Assembly: GCA_032191485.1 (NCBI GenBank) | Contig: JAVDOI010000008.1 | Coordinates: 20,566,674-20,630,673, forward strand | Direction of reading: 5' to 3' | Length of the DNA stretch: 64,000 bases | Source of the DNA: Leptoclinus maculatus | Lineage: Eukaryota > Chordata > Actinopteri > Perciformes > Stichaeidae | Part shown: piece after piece, positions 1-12,139 of the stretch | How the letters are laid out: each line of letters begins with the position of its first letter | Position numbering within the stretch: position 1 is the stretch's first letter | Translations under genes and position numbers: made by a program | Notes under the pieces: model-generated | The model's input: only the letters and a program-made list of their open reading frames with translations | What the model was told of the DNA's origin: nothing | Databases searched by the model: none

Positions 1-276
1 ATCAACCTGAACAGACTATTGCTTGTGTTTTTTTTGTTTTTTTTTTCATTCCGGCTCAGTATTTGGATGAACAGTACATCATGGTTTATGAGAAAGCACA
101 TGACGAGCACAAGTTTGCACGTACAAACGGGTCCTAAAAACACATTCCGCTCCTCTGCGACACGTAAATGTTTTGTATTTTCTGTTTCTCAAAACTGTCT
201 GCCTTTGAGCAATGTTTACGTAGTTCCTCCGACCCTTCCATGTTTCATGGCTGAGGCAACGGATGACTTTGATGAG
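1..276 (+). other. rnf144b intron, nothing recognised
   Basis: Non-coding sequence upstream of the LTR element. No exon, domain or repeat could be supported. It is presumably intronic because the first RING1 exon of rnf144b has not appeared by this point. Confidence 0.5.
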
Positions 277-650
277 TGTGACGACCCCTCCCTTCCACCA
301 GGGGTCTGTGTCCTGGTTGCTGCCTTCTGTCTTTCAGGATGTTGATCAGCAGCTAATGAGCCACACCTGAGCCTGATGGGGTGATGGATGTATAAATCCA
401 CAGCGCAACAAGGATCGGGGGCTCCTCTGGGCTCCTCTCTGTGCCGCCCCTCGCTGACTCTGGTGTAGAGGCCCTGGTGGCGAGGTGCCTCTCGGGGGGC
501 CTCCCCTCCTTCCTGCCTCCCTCCTGTGTGGAGGACTGGTTTGTTTGTTTATTTTAGTTTAGTTACTGGTTCCTTGAATAAATGTCTATTTATTACTTTT
601 AAACTCGTCTTGTCTCCCTCATGTACGGCCTTTTGAGCCGGTTCGTGACA
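277..650 (+). repeat. 5' LTR
   Basis: 374 bp, TG...CA ends. It contains a short TATA-like stretch (GTATAAATCC near 388-397) and AATAAA near 578. It differs from the right LTR by a few substitutions and short indels, which suggests a fairly recent insertion. Confidence 0.85.
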
Positions 651-2092
651 TATGGGGGCTCGTCCATTTCTGGTTGACCCGGTGTCTGCATTGACTTAAA
701 ATCAGTTGCAGCTGTAGCCTGGTAGGCAGGTGCACCTCGTTTAAGTGAGTGAGATGTGCAATCTGTTTGTTTGGGAGACATGGACGAGTGGTGAGTCGGC
801 TGTTTTCCTGTGTTTGGTTATTGTGAGCAGCTGTAGTTATCAGTGTTCCTGAGGAGTGTTTGTGTCACTGAGCGTGTTATGCTGGTGATTTTTGTAGAAT
901 AGAGTTAAGTGGTCCTGTATACACGGTGAGTAAGTTGCTGCTGTTCTGTCCCTGTAGGTTGAAGAGCGGATTCCCTTTGGAGTTCGTTGGGGGGTTTCTG
1001 TAGTGTGGTGTGAAAGTGGTTAGAGCAGTTGTCTCGGGGGCACGTCCGAGGCTGCAGGTGGGCGGCCAGTTCCTGGTTGCTTTACCGGGCCTGTGGGTTT
1101 TAGTGCAGAAGTATCCACCACAAGTAGCACCTGAAGACTAGGGGGAGCTTACTTAGTCTCTGGTTAGGCAGTGAGAGGGACGGAGCTGCAGTGATAGCTG
1201 TGTATGGGCTGTTCTTACTGTTGTGTTAAATTCTGTACCGATCAGTTTGTTTTCTCAGTTATGGTTTCTGTGGAGCAGTTATTGGAGAGCTGTTTGTTGG
1301 TGTCAGGGTTGAGTTGGATTCTGTTGGTCCTAAGCTTGCAGTGTTTGCTGTTCCTGGTTTTACTGAGGGAAACTAGTTTCTGGTGTTTCCTGCTCACTGC
1401 ATGTTTTGTACTCTGGTTGTTGTGGTCATGTTCTGGTTAATTCTGGACTCTGTGATAAGAGCATTGCACAGCCTGTTGGGTGTCTCTGTATTGGACCCAG
1501 TTACCTTGCAGGTGGAACCTGAAGACTGCTGCTGCACAGTGGCAGTAGGTTTTTAATGGTTCATAGGTTAAGCAGTGGGTAAATAAAGGAGGGATGTGGT
1601 GAACTGTACATTGTGTTTGTGCGGTGACAGGCAAGTTGGTAACTTGGCCTGTTACTTTTCGGGAACATAGGCGCTACAGCTCATGCCTTGATTGGGTGAG
1701 CTGAGTTGTAGTTGGGTTGCCTCTTTGCACGTCTGTCAGAGGAACCGTTGGGCTACTACAGCTTAGCGCTTATGATCGTTCAGTTCGGTGCGTTAGCTGG
1801 TAATTAGGAAAATTCTGGGAGTTCACCACTCGTTCATGCAGCTCATTGCATGAACTGGCCCATCCAAGGAAACCCTGCTTTCCAATCATGTGCAGTATCA
1901 CTGTGTCATCTCTCTGGCCTTCCTTCAGTCTCCACTCTCACTCTTAAATGCTTCTCCACATGTTGGAGTTGCTGGGTTGCAGAGTGGAGATTGGTTGGAG
2001 GGATGCACCACAACCGGTGAGTATGAAATTTGGAAATGTTTGTATTTAAGTGTCAGTATTCCTGGTGGGAACACTGTTTTTATGGAGGGGGG

Positions 2093-2461
2093 TGTGACGA
2101 CCCCTCCCTTCCACCAGGGGTCTGTGTCCTGGTTGCTGCCTTCTGTCTTTCAGGATGTTGATCAGCAGCTAATGAGCCACACCTGAGCCTGATGGGGTGA
2201 TGGATGTATAAATCCACAGCGCAACAAGGATCGGGGGCTCCTCTGGGCTCCTCTCCGTGCCTCCCCTCTGACTCTGGTGTAGAGGACCTGGTGGCGAGGT
2301 GCCTCTCGGGGGGCCTCCTCTCCTTCCTGCCTCCTGTGTGGAGGACCTGTTTGTTTGTTTGTTTTTGTTTAGTTTAGTTACTGGTTCCTTGAATAAATGT
2401 CTATTACTTTTAAACTCGTCTTGTCTCCCTCATGTTGCGGCCTTTTGAGCCGGTCGTGACA
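2093..2461 (+). repeat. 3' LTR
   Basis: 369 bp copy of the left LTR, directly preceded by the purine tract and followed by the 4-bp target duplication TGAG. It ends 140 bp before the first base of the next rnf144b exon (2602). Confidence 0.85.
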
Positions 2462-2601
2462 TGAGAAACGCTGATAAGAAAACTCACGTTTGTGCGGCAT
2501 TTAGTTTGGCATGTTTGTACAACAGCTCATTCCCCCTCCTCGTTTGTCATGAGAGGATTGTCTTTTTACTAACTCTGCTGTGTTGCTTTCTCCCTCTCCA
2601 G

Positions 2602-5600
2602 TGTTTGGAGCAGTATGTTCATCTGGCCATCATGGAGGGTGGGGGGGCACCCATCACCTGCCCAGATATGGCCTGCCTGAAGACCGGAGTGCTACTGGAC
2701 TCTGAGGTATGCCCTGCCTGCTTAGACCCAATGATATGTAGGTCATGAGGGGAAAAAACAGCCAAGAGTATTCAGAGGTCATAACATTTTATTAATCGCA
2801 CAAACACGTCCTGAACTAAAAACCCTGCTTTATGCAAACGTGTTTTGGGAAGATACGTTTGAATTTCTTTCTAATAAATTTGCTGCAGTTTTCAGTCCAG
2901 AGTGCTGCAAGCAAACTTCTCAAGAAATATAAAGTTGGATTTTCCCCCCTTGTGTTTTTAAGATTGTGTGGGCTGGATTAACTAAGATGTAGTGTTGTAA
3001 CAACGCAGTGGACGCAGCCTTAGTGACATTTCTGAGGGACTTCTTTTCCAGTGTGAGGAGCTGAGGATGAGATAATGCGAGCAGTCAGACAGAAAGTGAA
3101 ACTCCATGAGCTGTCGCACGCCGGAGATACCAGTCAGTAAACATGACAGAGAAGAGGCTTAAACTGCTGATTCACTCACAAATGGAAATTCTGCTCCTCA
3201 GTTCCTCATTTGTAATGTTTTTTTTGTTGTCTGACTACAACTGAATCAAGAAACTTCCTTATTATAAAAAAACCTTCTTGAACTAGAGCACATTGGACTT
3301 GTTATTGATTAGAAGTGGTTGGATTGTTGACTTTCTATCCCCTGTTATCCAGTAGGGAAGTTAGACAGGTGTTAAACATACAAACAGTATTACTGGGGGG
3401 AAATGATATTTAGTCTTTTTTTGGCCAATTGGCATATCGTACTGTTAAATATTTGCAGACCTTTGCAACACCTGTCTTGCTGACCAACTTGCAGCTTTTG
3501 CTACGACATAAGAACGGCAGTATAATTGTTGCTTTGCAGCTTATTTCCATTTAAATGTTGCAATCAGCCTATGTTTTCCCTCTTAGTGGCTATTCTCTTA
3601 CTACTGAAGTGTCTTAAGAATAATGCAGCAAATTGCTAGATGACCAGTTGATCCTGGATGATCTTCTCGGCAACCACACAGAATAGCCTCATTTTAATCT
3701 CGATCGCCATGTATTTGTTTTGCATTTATCCATTAGGGTTTGAAAAAGATTCTGGATTCCTCAAATGTCTTGTATGCACACAATTCATTCAGAAAACCAT
3801 CCTCTCTCTGTGCTGTGTGATTGACAGATAGCTAGCTTGGCCCCAGAAGACCAGGTGGAGCTGTACCAGCGTCTGAAGTTCGAGCGAGGTAGGTATTGTT
3901 GCGTTAGCATGCCGATGACCGGTGACAGGCATTGGGCTATTTCAGGTCGCACTTCAGCTGGTGTGGCTTTACCTAAGCACAGCTCCACATGCCTGGGATA
4001 ATGTGGGGCCTCCTGCTCTTTTTTTCTCTTCTGCTGGGGTCCGGTTTTACCCCGGAGGTTACTGACGCTGTGGCTTTAATACCTTCAGTTAAACCAAACA
4101 TTACCAGCAGGGACTTCAATAACAAATGCTGCAAGAGTTCCATGGCACCATTCTGTTCAATTTGTAGCAATGATCGTTTCAGTGCTAATTATGTATGACC
4201 TATGTGTAGCTGTTTGCACCATTTGTTGTGTACATTTTTGTGAAATGTGTATATCTCTGTCTTGCACTGGAGGCCTGGGAACAGGAGGAAAATAACTGTT
4301 GTGATAGGTTTCTGTTGACATTTACAAATTGCAAACAGAGGTTTGCCTTCTAGCTATATTGGTCTTTTCCAGTTGCACAGTATTGTTTATTTTGGCCATA
4401 AATCATGAGACTCATAATATTGGAAGTATAAAGAAGTGCAAAGTACGTGTTTCCCTTCTGTACGGATTCACAGTGAAATTAGAAATGACAACATTAGATG
4501 TTTATAGCCGCGCTAACCTGGGATGGTAGTGTCATATCTTTTTTTAGGTATTGGACAGATTGCCATACCTTTGGTACATTCATGTCCCCCTCAGGATAAA
4601 TTGTAATAACTTTGGTTGGATTTTCTGACTTTTCTTCTGGAACCGTCCGTCATACGTGTAAAACTAATGACGTTACCATCAGCCTCGGCTGTGCTTGTTT
4701 GTTTAGTGCAAATTTGCAAATGTTAGCATGCTAACATGCTAAATTAGGATGGTGAACATGGTAAACATTGCCTGCTAAACATCCGCATGTTAACATTCTC
4801 ATTGTGAGCATGTTAGCTTTTAGCTGAAACCACAGCTGCACCTTAAAGTACATCTACATCTGCTTGATATCTGCTTCAGAAATGCACAATCGCATCCCGT
4901 CTTTGCTTTCTGCAGGAGTGAAGTTGGACCCCAGTAAAGCCTGGTGCCCGGTGCTCGAATGCCAGTCGGTGTGCAGTGTGCAGCTGAGCACTGAGGGCCA
5001 GCCCAACGCTGTGCCCTGCCCGACCTGTCACACCGTCTTCTGCTCCGGGTGCAGAGGGCCCTGGCAGGACGGCCATACCTGCCCGGAGCGCCAGCCCATG
5101 ATGTCGCCCTCTCGTGAAAGCAGGTCAGTGAGCCAGCCGTTTGGTGAGCTGCACTTTGGAAATTATACTGTGCTAGAAGCAGGATTATTATATTACATCC
5201 TATTCAAATCCCATCCTTCAATCCCATCCTTCCATCAGACCTGACAGTTATTGTGGCAGGATATTTTCATTGAATGGATTATAAAGTGATGTGTAGTTCC
5301 TGATCTCCCAGCAGAGGCCCTGAGCTGAATATACAATAAGCATTAATTCAGGATGAATATCTTAGTATTCCTCAGGAGTGCCCTCTGTGTAGTCTCCGTT
5401 GTACAGCTACGTGCCGCTCCGAGCTGTGGCTCTGCCAGACTAGCTGATGTCATTGGGGAGTCACTGACTTATATCGGAACTCCATTGTCACTGTGCCAAA
5501 GGGAGGAGGAGGATGGGCACCGAGCCACGTAGTTCACTGTACTGAAGGAGCCCGTGCACTGCAGTGAAGCAGCGGTGTCTGCAGTGTGCTGTGGGAGGAT

Positions 5601-8600
5601 GGCGCAGACATGAGGGGATTGAAGGGAGATCAACTTTAAGTTTGAACTTGAACCTAACGAGTGACAAATCCGTTACATCACTGTACGATATTGATTTAAA
5701 CAAACATAGACTGTATATAAGAAGGTTATTTCTCATCACACACATCAACATTTTTGTTGCAGTTTTTCTGGTGCTATTTATTTCTGACGCTGGCACCGGA
5801 AAATGACATCAGCATTCTTAATCCCCCCTACAAAGCACTGACTGACTTGATAGCTTTTCCCCTCAAATGTAAACCTGCTTTGATCAATGTTTTTATTTTA
5901 TAAAGGGAGAAAAACACTATGTAGATTGTGAAAGGAGTCACTCGTGTTGACAAGACCCATAGAGAAGTATCACCTGACTGCAGTTCCCCTCCAGCTCTAT
6001 GGAGTTGTTTTAGCATCTTAGAGCTTATTTTTGGTTGACTGACTGATCATATAAACCCACTGCACAAAATGGCAAACAGACAAAGTTAGCAACCAGCAGA
6101 GATGCACCATTAAAAAAAGCCAGAATCAGCTTTGTGCAATTTGTTTAAATCATAGAATGTAAACTCCTCAGGTTGTTGAAACCCTCAAACACAACTTCAG
6201 GGTTTTTCAGTGGAAGCTATGGCCCTGTATTGTACGCACAGAATACTTCCCTCATACCTTTTGAATCCCAAAATAGTGAACCCAGTTCAAAGTGAGCACT
6301 GACCCGTCACTCAGCTGCTCATGGCCTCATACTCCACTGTGCCCCAGCTGACTGCATACCTGCGTCTTTCTCCCGACACACAGGGCCCGCTCCAGCAGCG
6401 ACTCTGACATGCCCATCAAGCAGTGCCCTATGTGTGCTATCTACATCGAGAGGAACCAGGGCTGTGCACAGATGCTGTGCAAGAGCTGCAAACACACCTT
6501 CTGCTGGTACTGTCTGCAGAATCTGGATGTGAGTCTCCCCTGTTACATACACGGGGTGAAAAGTATCTCTACGACCTAGCCACCTGCTTTTTTACAGCTA
6601 AGCTCTAAATCTCTCAGCCTCTGCATCGCTATCTTTAGTTTGTGTTCACATGTCCTTGGTGATTGCTAGATAGCAGATTTCTTGCCTTCACGTGTGTGTT
6701 TTTGTGATTGCAGGGGGATATCTTCCTGAGGCATTATGATAAGGGGCCGTGCAGAAACAAGCTGGGACACTCCAGGGCCTCGGTTATGTGGAACAGAACG
6801 CAGGTGAGGTCACTCGCCGCAGACCAGACGTACAGTATTCACTTCAGGCTTGCGATGATGCTGTCTTTGTCTGAATGGATTAGCCTGCAGAGCCAAATCA
6901 TCCGTGTGTGGTCAATTATTGCGTGCGTTGGTTTGATTTTGGTAAAACTGTGCCATCACTCTCCAAGATTTTGGACTCTCAGCTGCACTGTTCTGCTGTC
7001 AAATCAATGAGTCACCGTCTCCAGTAAGGACGTGGAAGGAACCTACGCAGCACAGTAAAGTTCCATGCTGGCATGTTTTTTGGCACACTTAATTGAAAAT
7101 GTAAACAAAAGTTTAAATACGTGCAAAACTCAACACATCTTTCCCTTTAAAGACCCATAAAGTGTTGTTAGCTTGTTTTTAGTAGTTTATTTTCCACCAG
7201 TGTGCCCAAATAGTCCTGTATCAGGCATTACACTGAACTAATCCCAGCGCTAATCTCAAATTCCTGCCCTGCAATGAAGTTGTCCGGTCAACAATACGAT
7301 CGGCCTCCAAACCTTTCTTTTTCACTTCCCTCGCTCTGATGCAGTTATCACATGATTATCATCAAGTTTGCAGTGAACTTCCTGAGCTGATTGTGTCTCG
7401 GTGTGTCCACATCGCCAAGTATCTGGTGAGACGAAGAACCACGCACTTGTTCGTTGCAAAACAACTCATGACAGACATGGTTGCACATCTAGTCTAACGG
7501 GTCCTATACGTTTTACAATCTGCTTGTCCTAAATTCCTTCCTAGCTGCATGCAAATACTGCTGTATTTCAGTACTACATACAGTACATTCTTTTTAATCT
7601 TACGTGTTATATAATGCATGAAGGCTGCCAGTTTTCTCAATAACAGTCTGATTGTTTGGCAGTAATGATTATTGTAAAGATTTATCAGTGTTAATTTGCT
7701 GCTTGTACAATCTTTTCGATATTAGAAGCGTTGGTGGCACTGTCACCTATAAACAAGCTGTAAACAAAACACTGACGTATCCTGTTCTAAAGTTTGTGTT
7801 GCTGACGCGGTGACATCCAGCAGACTCAGAGTTTCTGCCCCCCTTTCTGTCCTGAGGGAAATATTTGGCTCCTTAGCTGCTGTTAAGTGCTAACTTTGTC
7901 TCTTTACTGTTTGGTGCACTGTGGGTTCATATTATTCACTGAAAACAGCTGCCTGCAGCTCGAAACAAGCAGTGAACCTCCTGAGCTCATTGTGTCTGCA
8001 TCGTTAAGTGTCTGGAAAAAAACAGTTGTTCCTTGCAAAACATCTCATGACGAACTTGGTTGTATCTAGCCTAACCGGTTCTAAAGGTTTTACAGTCTGC
8101 TTGTCCTAAATTCCTTCTTAGCTGCCTGCAATCACTGCTGTGTGGACAATGCATTTAAAGTACACTGTGTACTTTAAATGTGATATATGAATTTGCTGAC
8201 ACTGGTATGCACTTAATGGACAAAAGTATGTGGACACCCGCACCATGGCTTAAATCCCCTTCTAGAAGAGCCCCCTCTCAGCCACAGCAGCATTAGTGAG
8301 GTCAGACTCTGATGTTGGGCAATAAGGCCTGAGACAGAAATGGAACTGGAACAGACGGCATTCCAGTTCATTCCGAAGGTGTTGGATGAGGTTGAGGTCA
8401 GTGCTTTATGCACGTCAACTCCCTCCATACCTACCTTGGGAAAACCATGTTTTTTGTGCACCGGGACATTTTCATGTTGAAGGAGAGAAGGGCCAAACAC
8501 AAACTGTGGCCACAATGCTGGAAATACTCACTGTATATTCTGTAGCAGTAAGATTTCCTTTACTTGAAGCTAAGGAGCCTATTCCAAATAATAAAACACA

Positions 8601-9618
8601 TCCTTTGACAAAACGTACATAAAAGCCTGTGGACAGGGGGTTCCCATGAACTACAGTCAAAACTAATATTTTCATTATCAAATGAATAGTAATAGCCTGT
8701 AATGAGACAATGGTCTACGTAGGCTCTGATTTGAGTGGTTCAAAATGATTACAGTAGATTACCCATAATCCCACCAGCACCCTTCATAAACAGTAGGTTG
8801 TTTATGTCTGGTTTTTTCCATCACTGTTTCATTCCCATCATGTCATTGGTTTTAGGAGGCTTCAGGTCCATTTACTGGCGTGTTATTTGTGCTTTAAAGC
8901 AACGCCTCCCAATAACATAAAGCATCACAGTATTACATAATTTTTTTTATCTTGCGTGTTATAAAATGCTATAGAGGCTGTTGGAGGCTGCCAGTCTTCT
9001 CAGTAACAGTGTTATTTGTTTTTCAGTCTGTCCACCTGGTGAATGGTAGTCCAATATTCACTCTCCTTTAAGCCCTGTTTTGGTCTCCACCATCTCCTGA
9101 GGGAAATATTTGTCTCTTTAACTGCTGTTAAGTGCTAACTTTGTCTCTTACCAGTTTAGCCCAGGGCAGGTAGTGCACTGTGGGTTTATATTATTCACTG
9201 AAAACAGCTGCCTGCAGCTCGAAACAAGATGGATGAGAGCTGAACCAAAACCGTGAAGTTGGAGGCTGTAAAACCAAAGCAGTGGGCTGAAAGATGCTAA
9301 AGCTTTACCGATCCGCAGGGTTGGGTGACAATTCTTCACAGAGCGACCCCTTTTCACATCGCACATAATCACTCGGTCCTTTGTGAATATGAAATATTGA
9401 TTAGAGCAGCTCAAGGATGTCGTTTTGTTGTCCCTCAGGTGGTGGGTATCCTGGTGGGGGTCAGCATCATCGTGCTGGTGACGTCTCCGCTCCTCCTTCT
9501 GGCCTCGCCGTGCATCCTGTGCTGCGTCTGCAAGCCCTGCAGCGGGAAGAAGAAGAAGACCAAGAAGACCAAGATGACGAAGAAGGACCTCAGCCAGCCA
9601 GACTCCTCCACGTCATAG
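2602..9618 (+). CDS. rnf144b: RNF144B, RBR-type E3 ubiquitin ligase (5'-partial)
   Basis: Six coding exons: 2602-2706, 3828-3888, 4916-5123, 6384-6528, 6714-6803 and 9439-9618 (stop TAG 9616-9618). All splice at GT-AG and keep phase, giving 262 visible residues. Human RNF144B has about 303, so the start codon and first half of RING1 lie before the window. Domain order is: end of RING1; in-between-RING domain with CPVLEC, CPTC and CSGC zinc ligands (exon 3); RING2 with CPMC...CKSC...CWYC (exon 4), whose catalytic cysteine is expected in ERNQGCAQM. The last exon gives one hydrophobic membrane segment (VVGILVGVSIIVLVTSPLLL) and a lysine-rich tail. The family moves ubiquitin through a RING2 cysteine thioester and acts at internal membranes. 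The C-terminus (ASPCILCCVCKPC, then KKKK) fits RNF144B better than RNF144A. Family assignment is very sure, paralogue fairly sure. Confidence 0.93.
4700..4850. repeat. Teleost GCTAACATGCTA-type dispersed repeat
   Basis: A run of overlapping TTAGCATG, CTAACATG and GTGAACATGG words in an rnf144b intron. It resembles a repeat that is very common in percomorph introns (from memory). No ends or duplication were identified. Confidence 0.55.
7371..9235. repeat. Intronic block of internally duplicated segments
   Basis: Within the last rnf144b intron several segments recur as diverged direct copies: about 7371-7558 with 7971-8130 (both ending in a CTGCTTGTCCTAAATTCC stretch), about 7850-7965 with 9094-9230 (both with ATTATTCACTGAAAACAGCT), and about 7590-7640 with 8940-9010. 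The order is scrambled, as in nested or rearranged mobile-element copies. No coding potential is seen. Confidence 0.6.
8210..8520. mobile_element. Probable DNA-transposon fragment
   Basis: Contains TGGACAAAAGTATGTGGACA followed by a proline- and alanine-poor non-coding body. This word is the start of a family of short fish transposons (recalled, not searched). Open frames across it on both strands have no recognisable protein. Confidence 0.4.
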
Positions 9619-10580
9619 CAGCTCCCCCTTCTCATCAGCCCGGCCCAACCCAGGATCACCCCGCTGATCTAACGAAGGCCAAGGAAACCAAGACCATGCG
9701 CTGCATGGTGGAAAGGAGTAAAGCTGGAGGACTTTTTCACGACTCGACAGACTGGAAGCCTTGTCAGTGGTTCAGAAATATCATCGAGATCAACAAGGGC
9801 AGACTTGCACATTGAAGCTCGGCACGAGAGCTGCTCAAATATCACTCTTGATTTACGGGAGTATGTACTTTATACGGTGGAAGTGTATATATGAGGAGAA
9901 TGAATGTAACTCACCTAGTTGTTTTCAGATGGATAGGCAGTAAGTAAGGAGACAACGACGGCTGTGAGGTTTCCTGGACAGGGCTTCTGTTATCTCTATC
10001 TCTCTAACACACACACACACACGCATACCACACACACCACACACACACACACAGTTCAAAGTGCAACGCCACCCTCATGTGCCAAACGTCATGATGCCAA
10101 ACCAGAGGTGTTAGGTGCTCAAGTGCCTCACTCTACAGTGCCTGGTGCCTGGTTGTATTTGTTTTGCCTTCCATTCTATATTTATCTTATGCAAAAATTT
10201 TAGCATTATAAAAAATGGACAGGGTTATGGATCCCTTAAAACAATGCAAAACATTCTTTGATAACGGGAGAAGGCAAACGGTGTCGTGTGTGTACTGTAT
10301 GTTCTGTACTGATATGAAACATGAAAGGGCTCCAATGGTGCACAAATAACTTTTCTTCTGCAAATGTTTGTTGTTTCCACCTGGCATACGTTCATACGTT
10401 CCAGACCAAAGGCTTCTAAAGGGTAATGTATGCTTTTCTAAAGTGTGTTTATTTGTATTTATGGGTTTCGTGTGTCTGGTATCCTGTTATTATTTCTACA
10501 TTTCTGTTGATGTTTCTGCATCAGATATTTTATAAAAGCGCCATTGTAATTGAAATAAACACACTGTATTGAACATGTCT
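9619..10580 (+). other. rnf144b: rnf144b 3' untranslated region with polyadenylation signal
   Basis: Follows the TAG stop. AATAAA at 10554-10559, with a GT-rich stretch just after it, would give a 3' UTR of about 950 bases. It contains a CA microsatellite at 10007-10054. The cleavage site is inferred. Confidence 0.6.
10007..10054. repeat. (CA)n microsatellite, interrupted
   Basis: CA dinucleotides broken by GCAT and CCA interruptions, in the rnf144b 3' UTR. Confidence 0.9.
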
Positions 10581-11634
10581 GAGGGTCACGTTTGTCATTT
10601 CATGGTGCTTAACTTCACTTTTGTCTGAGCGCAAAGGCCTTGAGAGGAGAGTACACGGAAGTTGATGTAGCAGCAGTGAACATGTATTGCTGTGCTCACT
10701 GTGGAGACATAGAGGTGTTGCTGTAGGGAGGACGGTGTAAAAGTCTTCAAGCCAACAAACTGAGCGATGCAGCAGACCTCTGGTCTCCTGGAGGTTTGCT
10801 CCAGATACATGTGGTGCATAAAGGCTGCAGTTGATTTTGACCTGCGCATTACAATCTAGATTAGAACATATGCTTATAATATTATTGTAACTTCTGTCAA
10901 AATATTAAAAGCACACATTTCCTGACGATTCCATATGGCAATTTGAAATATGACTTTACACGTTTACATATATTTTGACTCTGATATATCTGTTTTTCAC
11001 ATGTATCGTGAAGATATTTGAATAATGTCACATATATTTAGTAGGATAAAAATATGGCTTAAGAATCAACACATTCTGTAGTATAGGTATGTACAGTGTG
11101 AATACAAACGTCAGTATGCACCCTACAGGGATAATGAAGGGTCAAATGGAAATTTAATTAATAGTTGAAAATATAATTTTATCATTATCAGAAATATATT
11201 TGGATTACAGTCCACAGTAGAGAGAAACAGGTATGCAAAAGTAATACACTTGTTTAATTTCAAAATTACATATTTATCTAACTTATCTTTGTTTGTGCAC
11301 TGTTGACTCCCAACAACAATAATACAAATGATAACATTAATATTTATTATTATACAAATAGTGTGGTGGTTTTAGGAAACAATGGAATATATATAGGACA
11401 CAATGTATCAATCTGTGTGTGTGTGTGTGTGTGTATATATATGATTTACATATATATGCTACTGTGTAGCATTGGCTTCATATCATTTGCATATGTCCAT
11501 AAACCAGAGTCGCGTTTAAAAGGGTTTTAGCGACACCTTGTGTTTAAACAGGAAACTGCGCTCTTTGTTTGGGAGGAAGGACGTGGACAAACTTGCAGTC
11601 TGCTTGCAGAAACCGTAGAAGTTGAGATCCACAA
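10581..11634. other. Intergenic spacer between rnf144b and the xylose isomerase gene
   Basis: About 1 kb of AT-rich sequence with a GT/AT microsatellite at 11413-11442. The proximal promoter of the downstream gene should lie near 11500-11634, but no TATA box or other site could be called. Open frames here have no known protein. Confidence 0.5.
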
Positions 11635-12100
11635 ATGGCAGCGCAGGAGGAATTCTTCGGGGGTAAATCATGTTATTTCAAGTGCGGTTTACAATGTCGT
11701 GTGTGTGTGTTGTGGACATAAAGTGTCCGGAATGTTGCGCTGCAGCGACTCGCGAACAATGAGGGACTTGTTGTGCACAAGTACAGAACAATGAGGGACT
11801 TGTTGTGCACAAGTACAGTCCACATGTCGAGTTTGCCCAAACAAACCACGTTTGTCTATTTTTTTTATATACACCTAGCCTACTGTATTAGTGTGATATG
11901 CTGTGCTCTCGTTTCCATGTCACTTTGATGGCACGTGTTCCTCATGTCGCATGACTAAAGGAGATCAATGTGCTGTTTGTTTCATTGAATATTGCACAAC
12001 GTTTATGCACACAGGCATACCCAAGATCCCATACTCACCCAATGCTGGGCCTGGAGATGTCCTGTGCTTCAAACACTACAATGCAGAGGAGGTAGGTGCG

Positions 12101-12139
<39 letters not shown>

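Larger units (their letters stand above)
277..2461 (+). mobile_element. Compact non-coding LTR retroelement, both LTRs intact
   Basis: Two almost identical direct repeats, 277-650 (374 bp) and 2093-2461 (369 bp), begin TGTGACGACC and end GTGACA, so both have the TG...CA ends of LTRs. The element is flanked by the 4-bp duplication TGAG (273-276 and 2462-2465). Two bases after the left LTR is TGGGGGCTCGTCC (653-665), which fits a primer-binding site for tRNA-Pro. A purine tract GGAGGGGGG (2084-2092) abuts the right LTR. Each LTR carries AATAAA near its 3' end. The internal 1.4 kb has no long reading frame and no recognisable gag, protease or polymerase, so the copy must have been mobilised by a helper (inference). 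It lies in an rnf144b intron in the same orientation as the gene. A 4-bp duplication and tRNA-Pro priming resemble gammaretrovirus-like elements, but the family is not identified. Confidence 0.85.

Noticed and set aside
9417..9815. 132-codon frame overlapping the last rnf144b exon
   Set aside because: It is the +1 shifted reading of the true last exon. The phase from the previous exon selects the frame ending at 9618.
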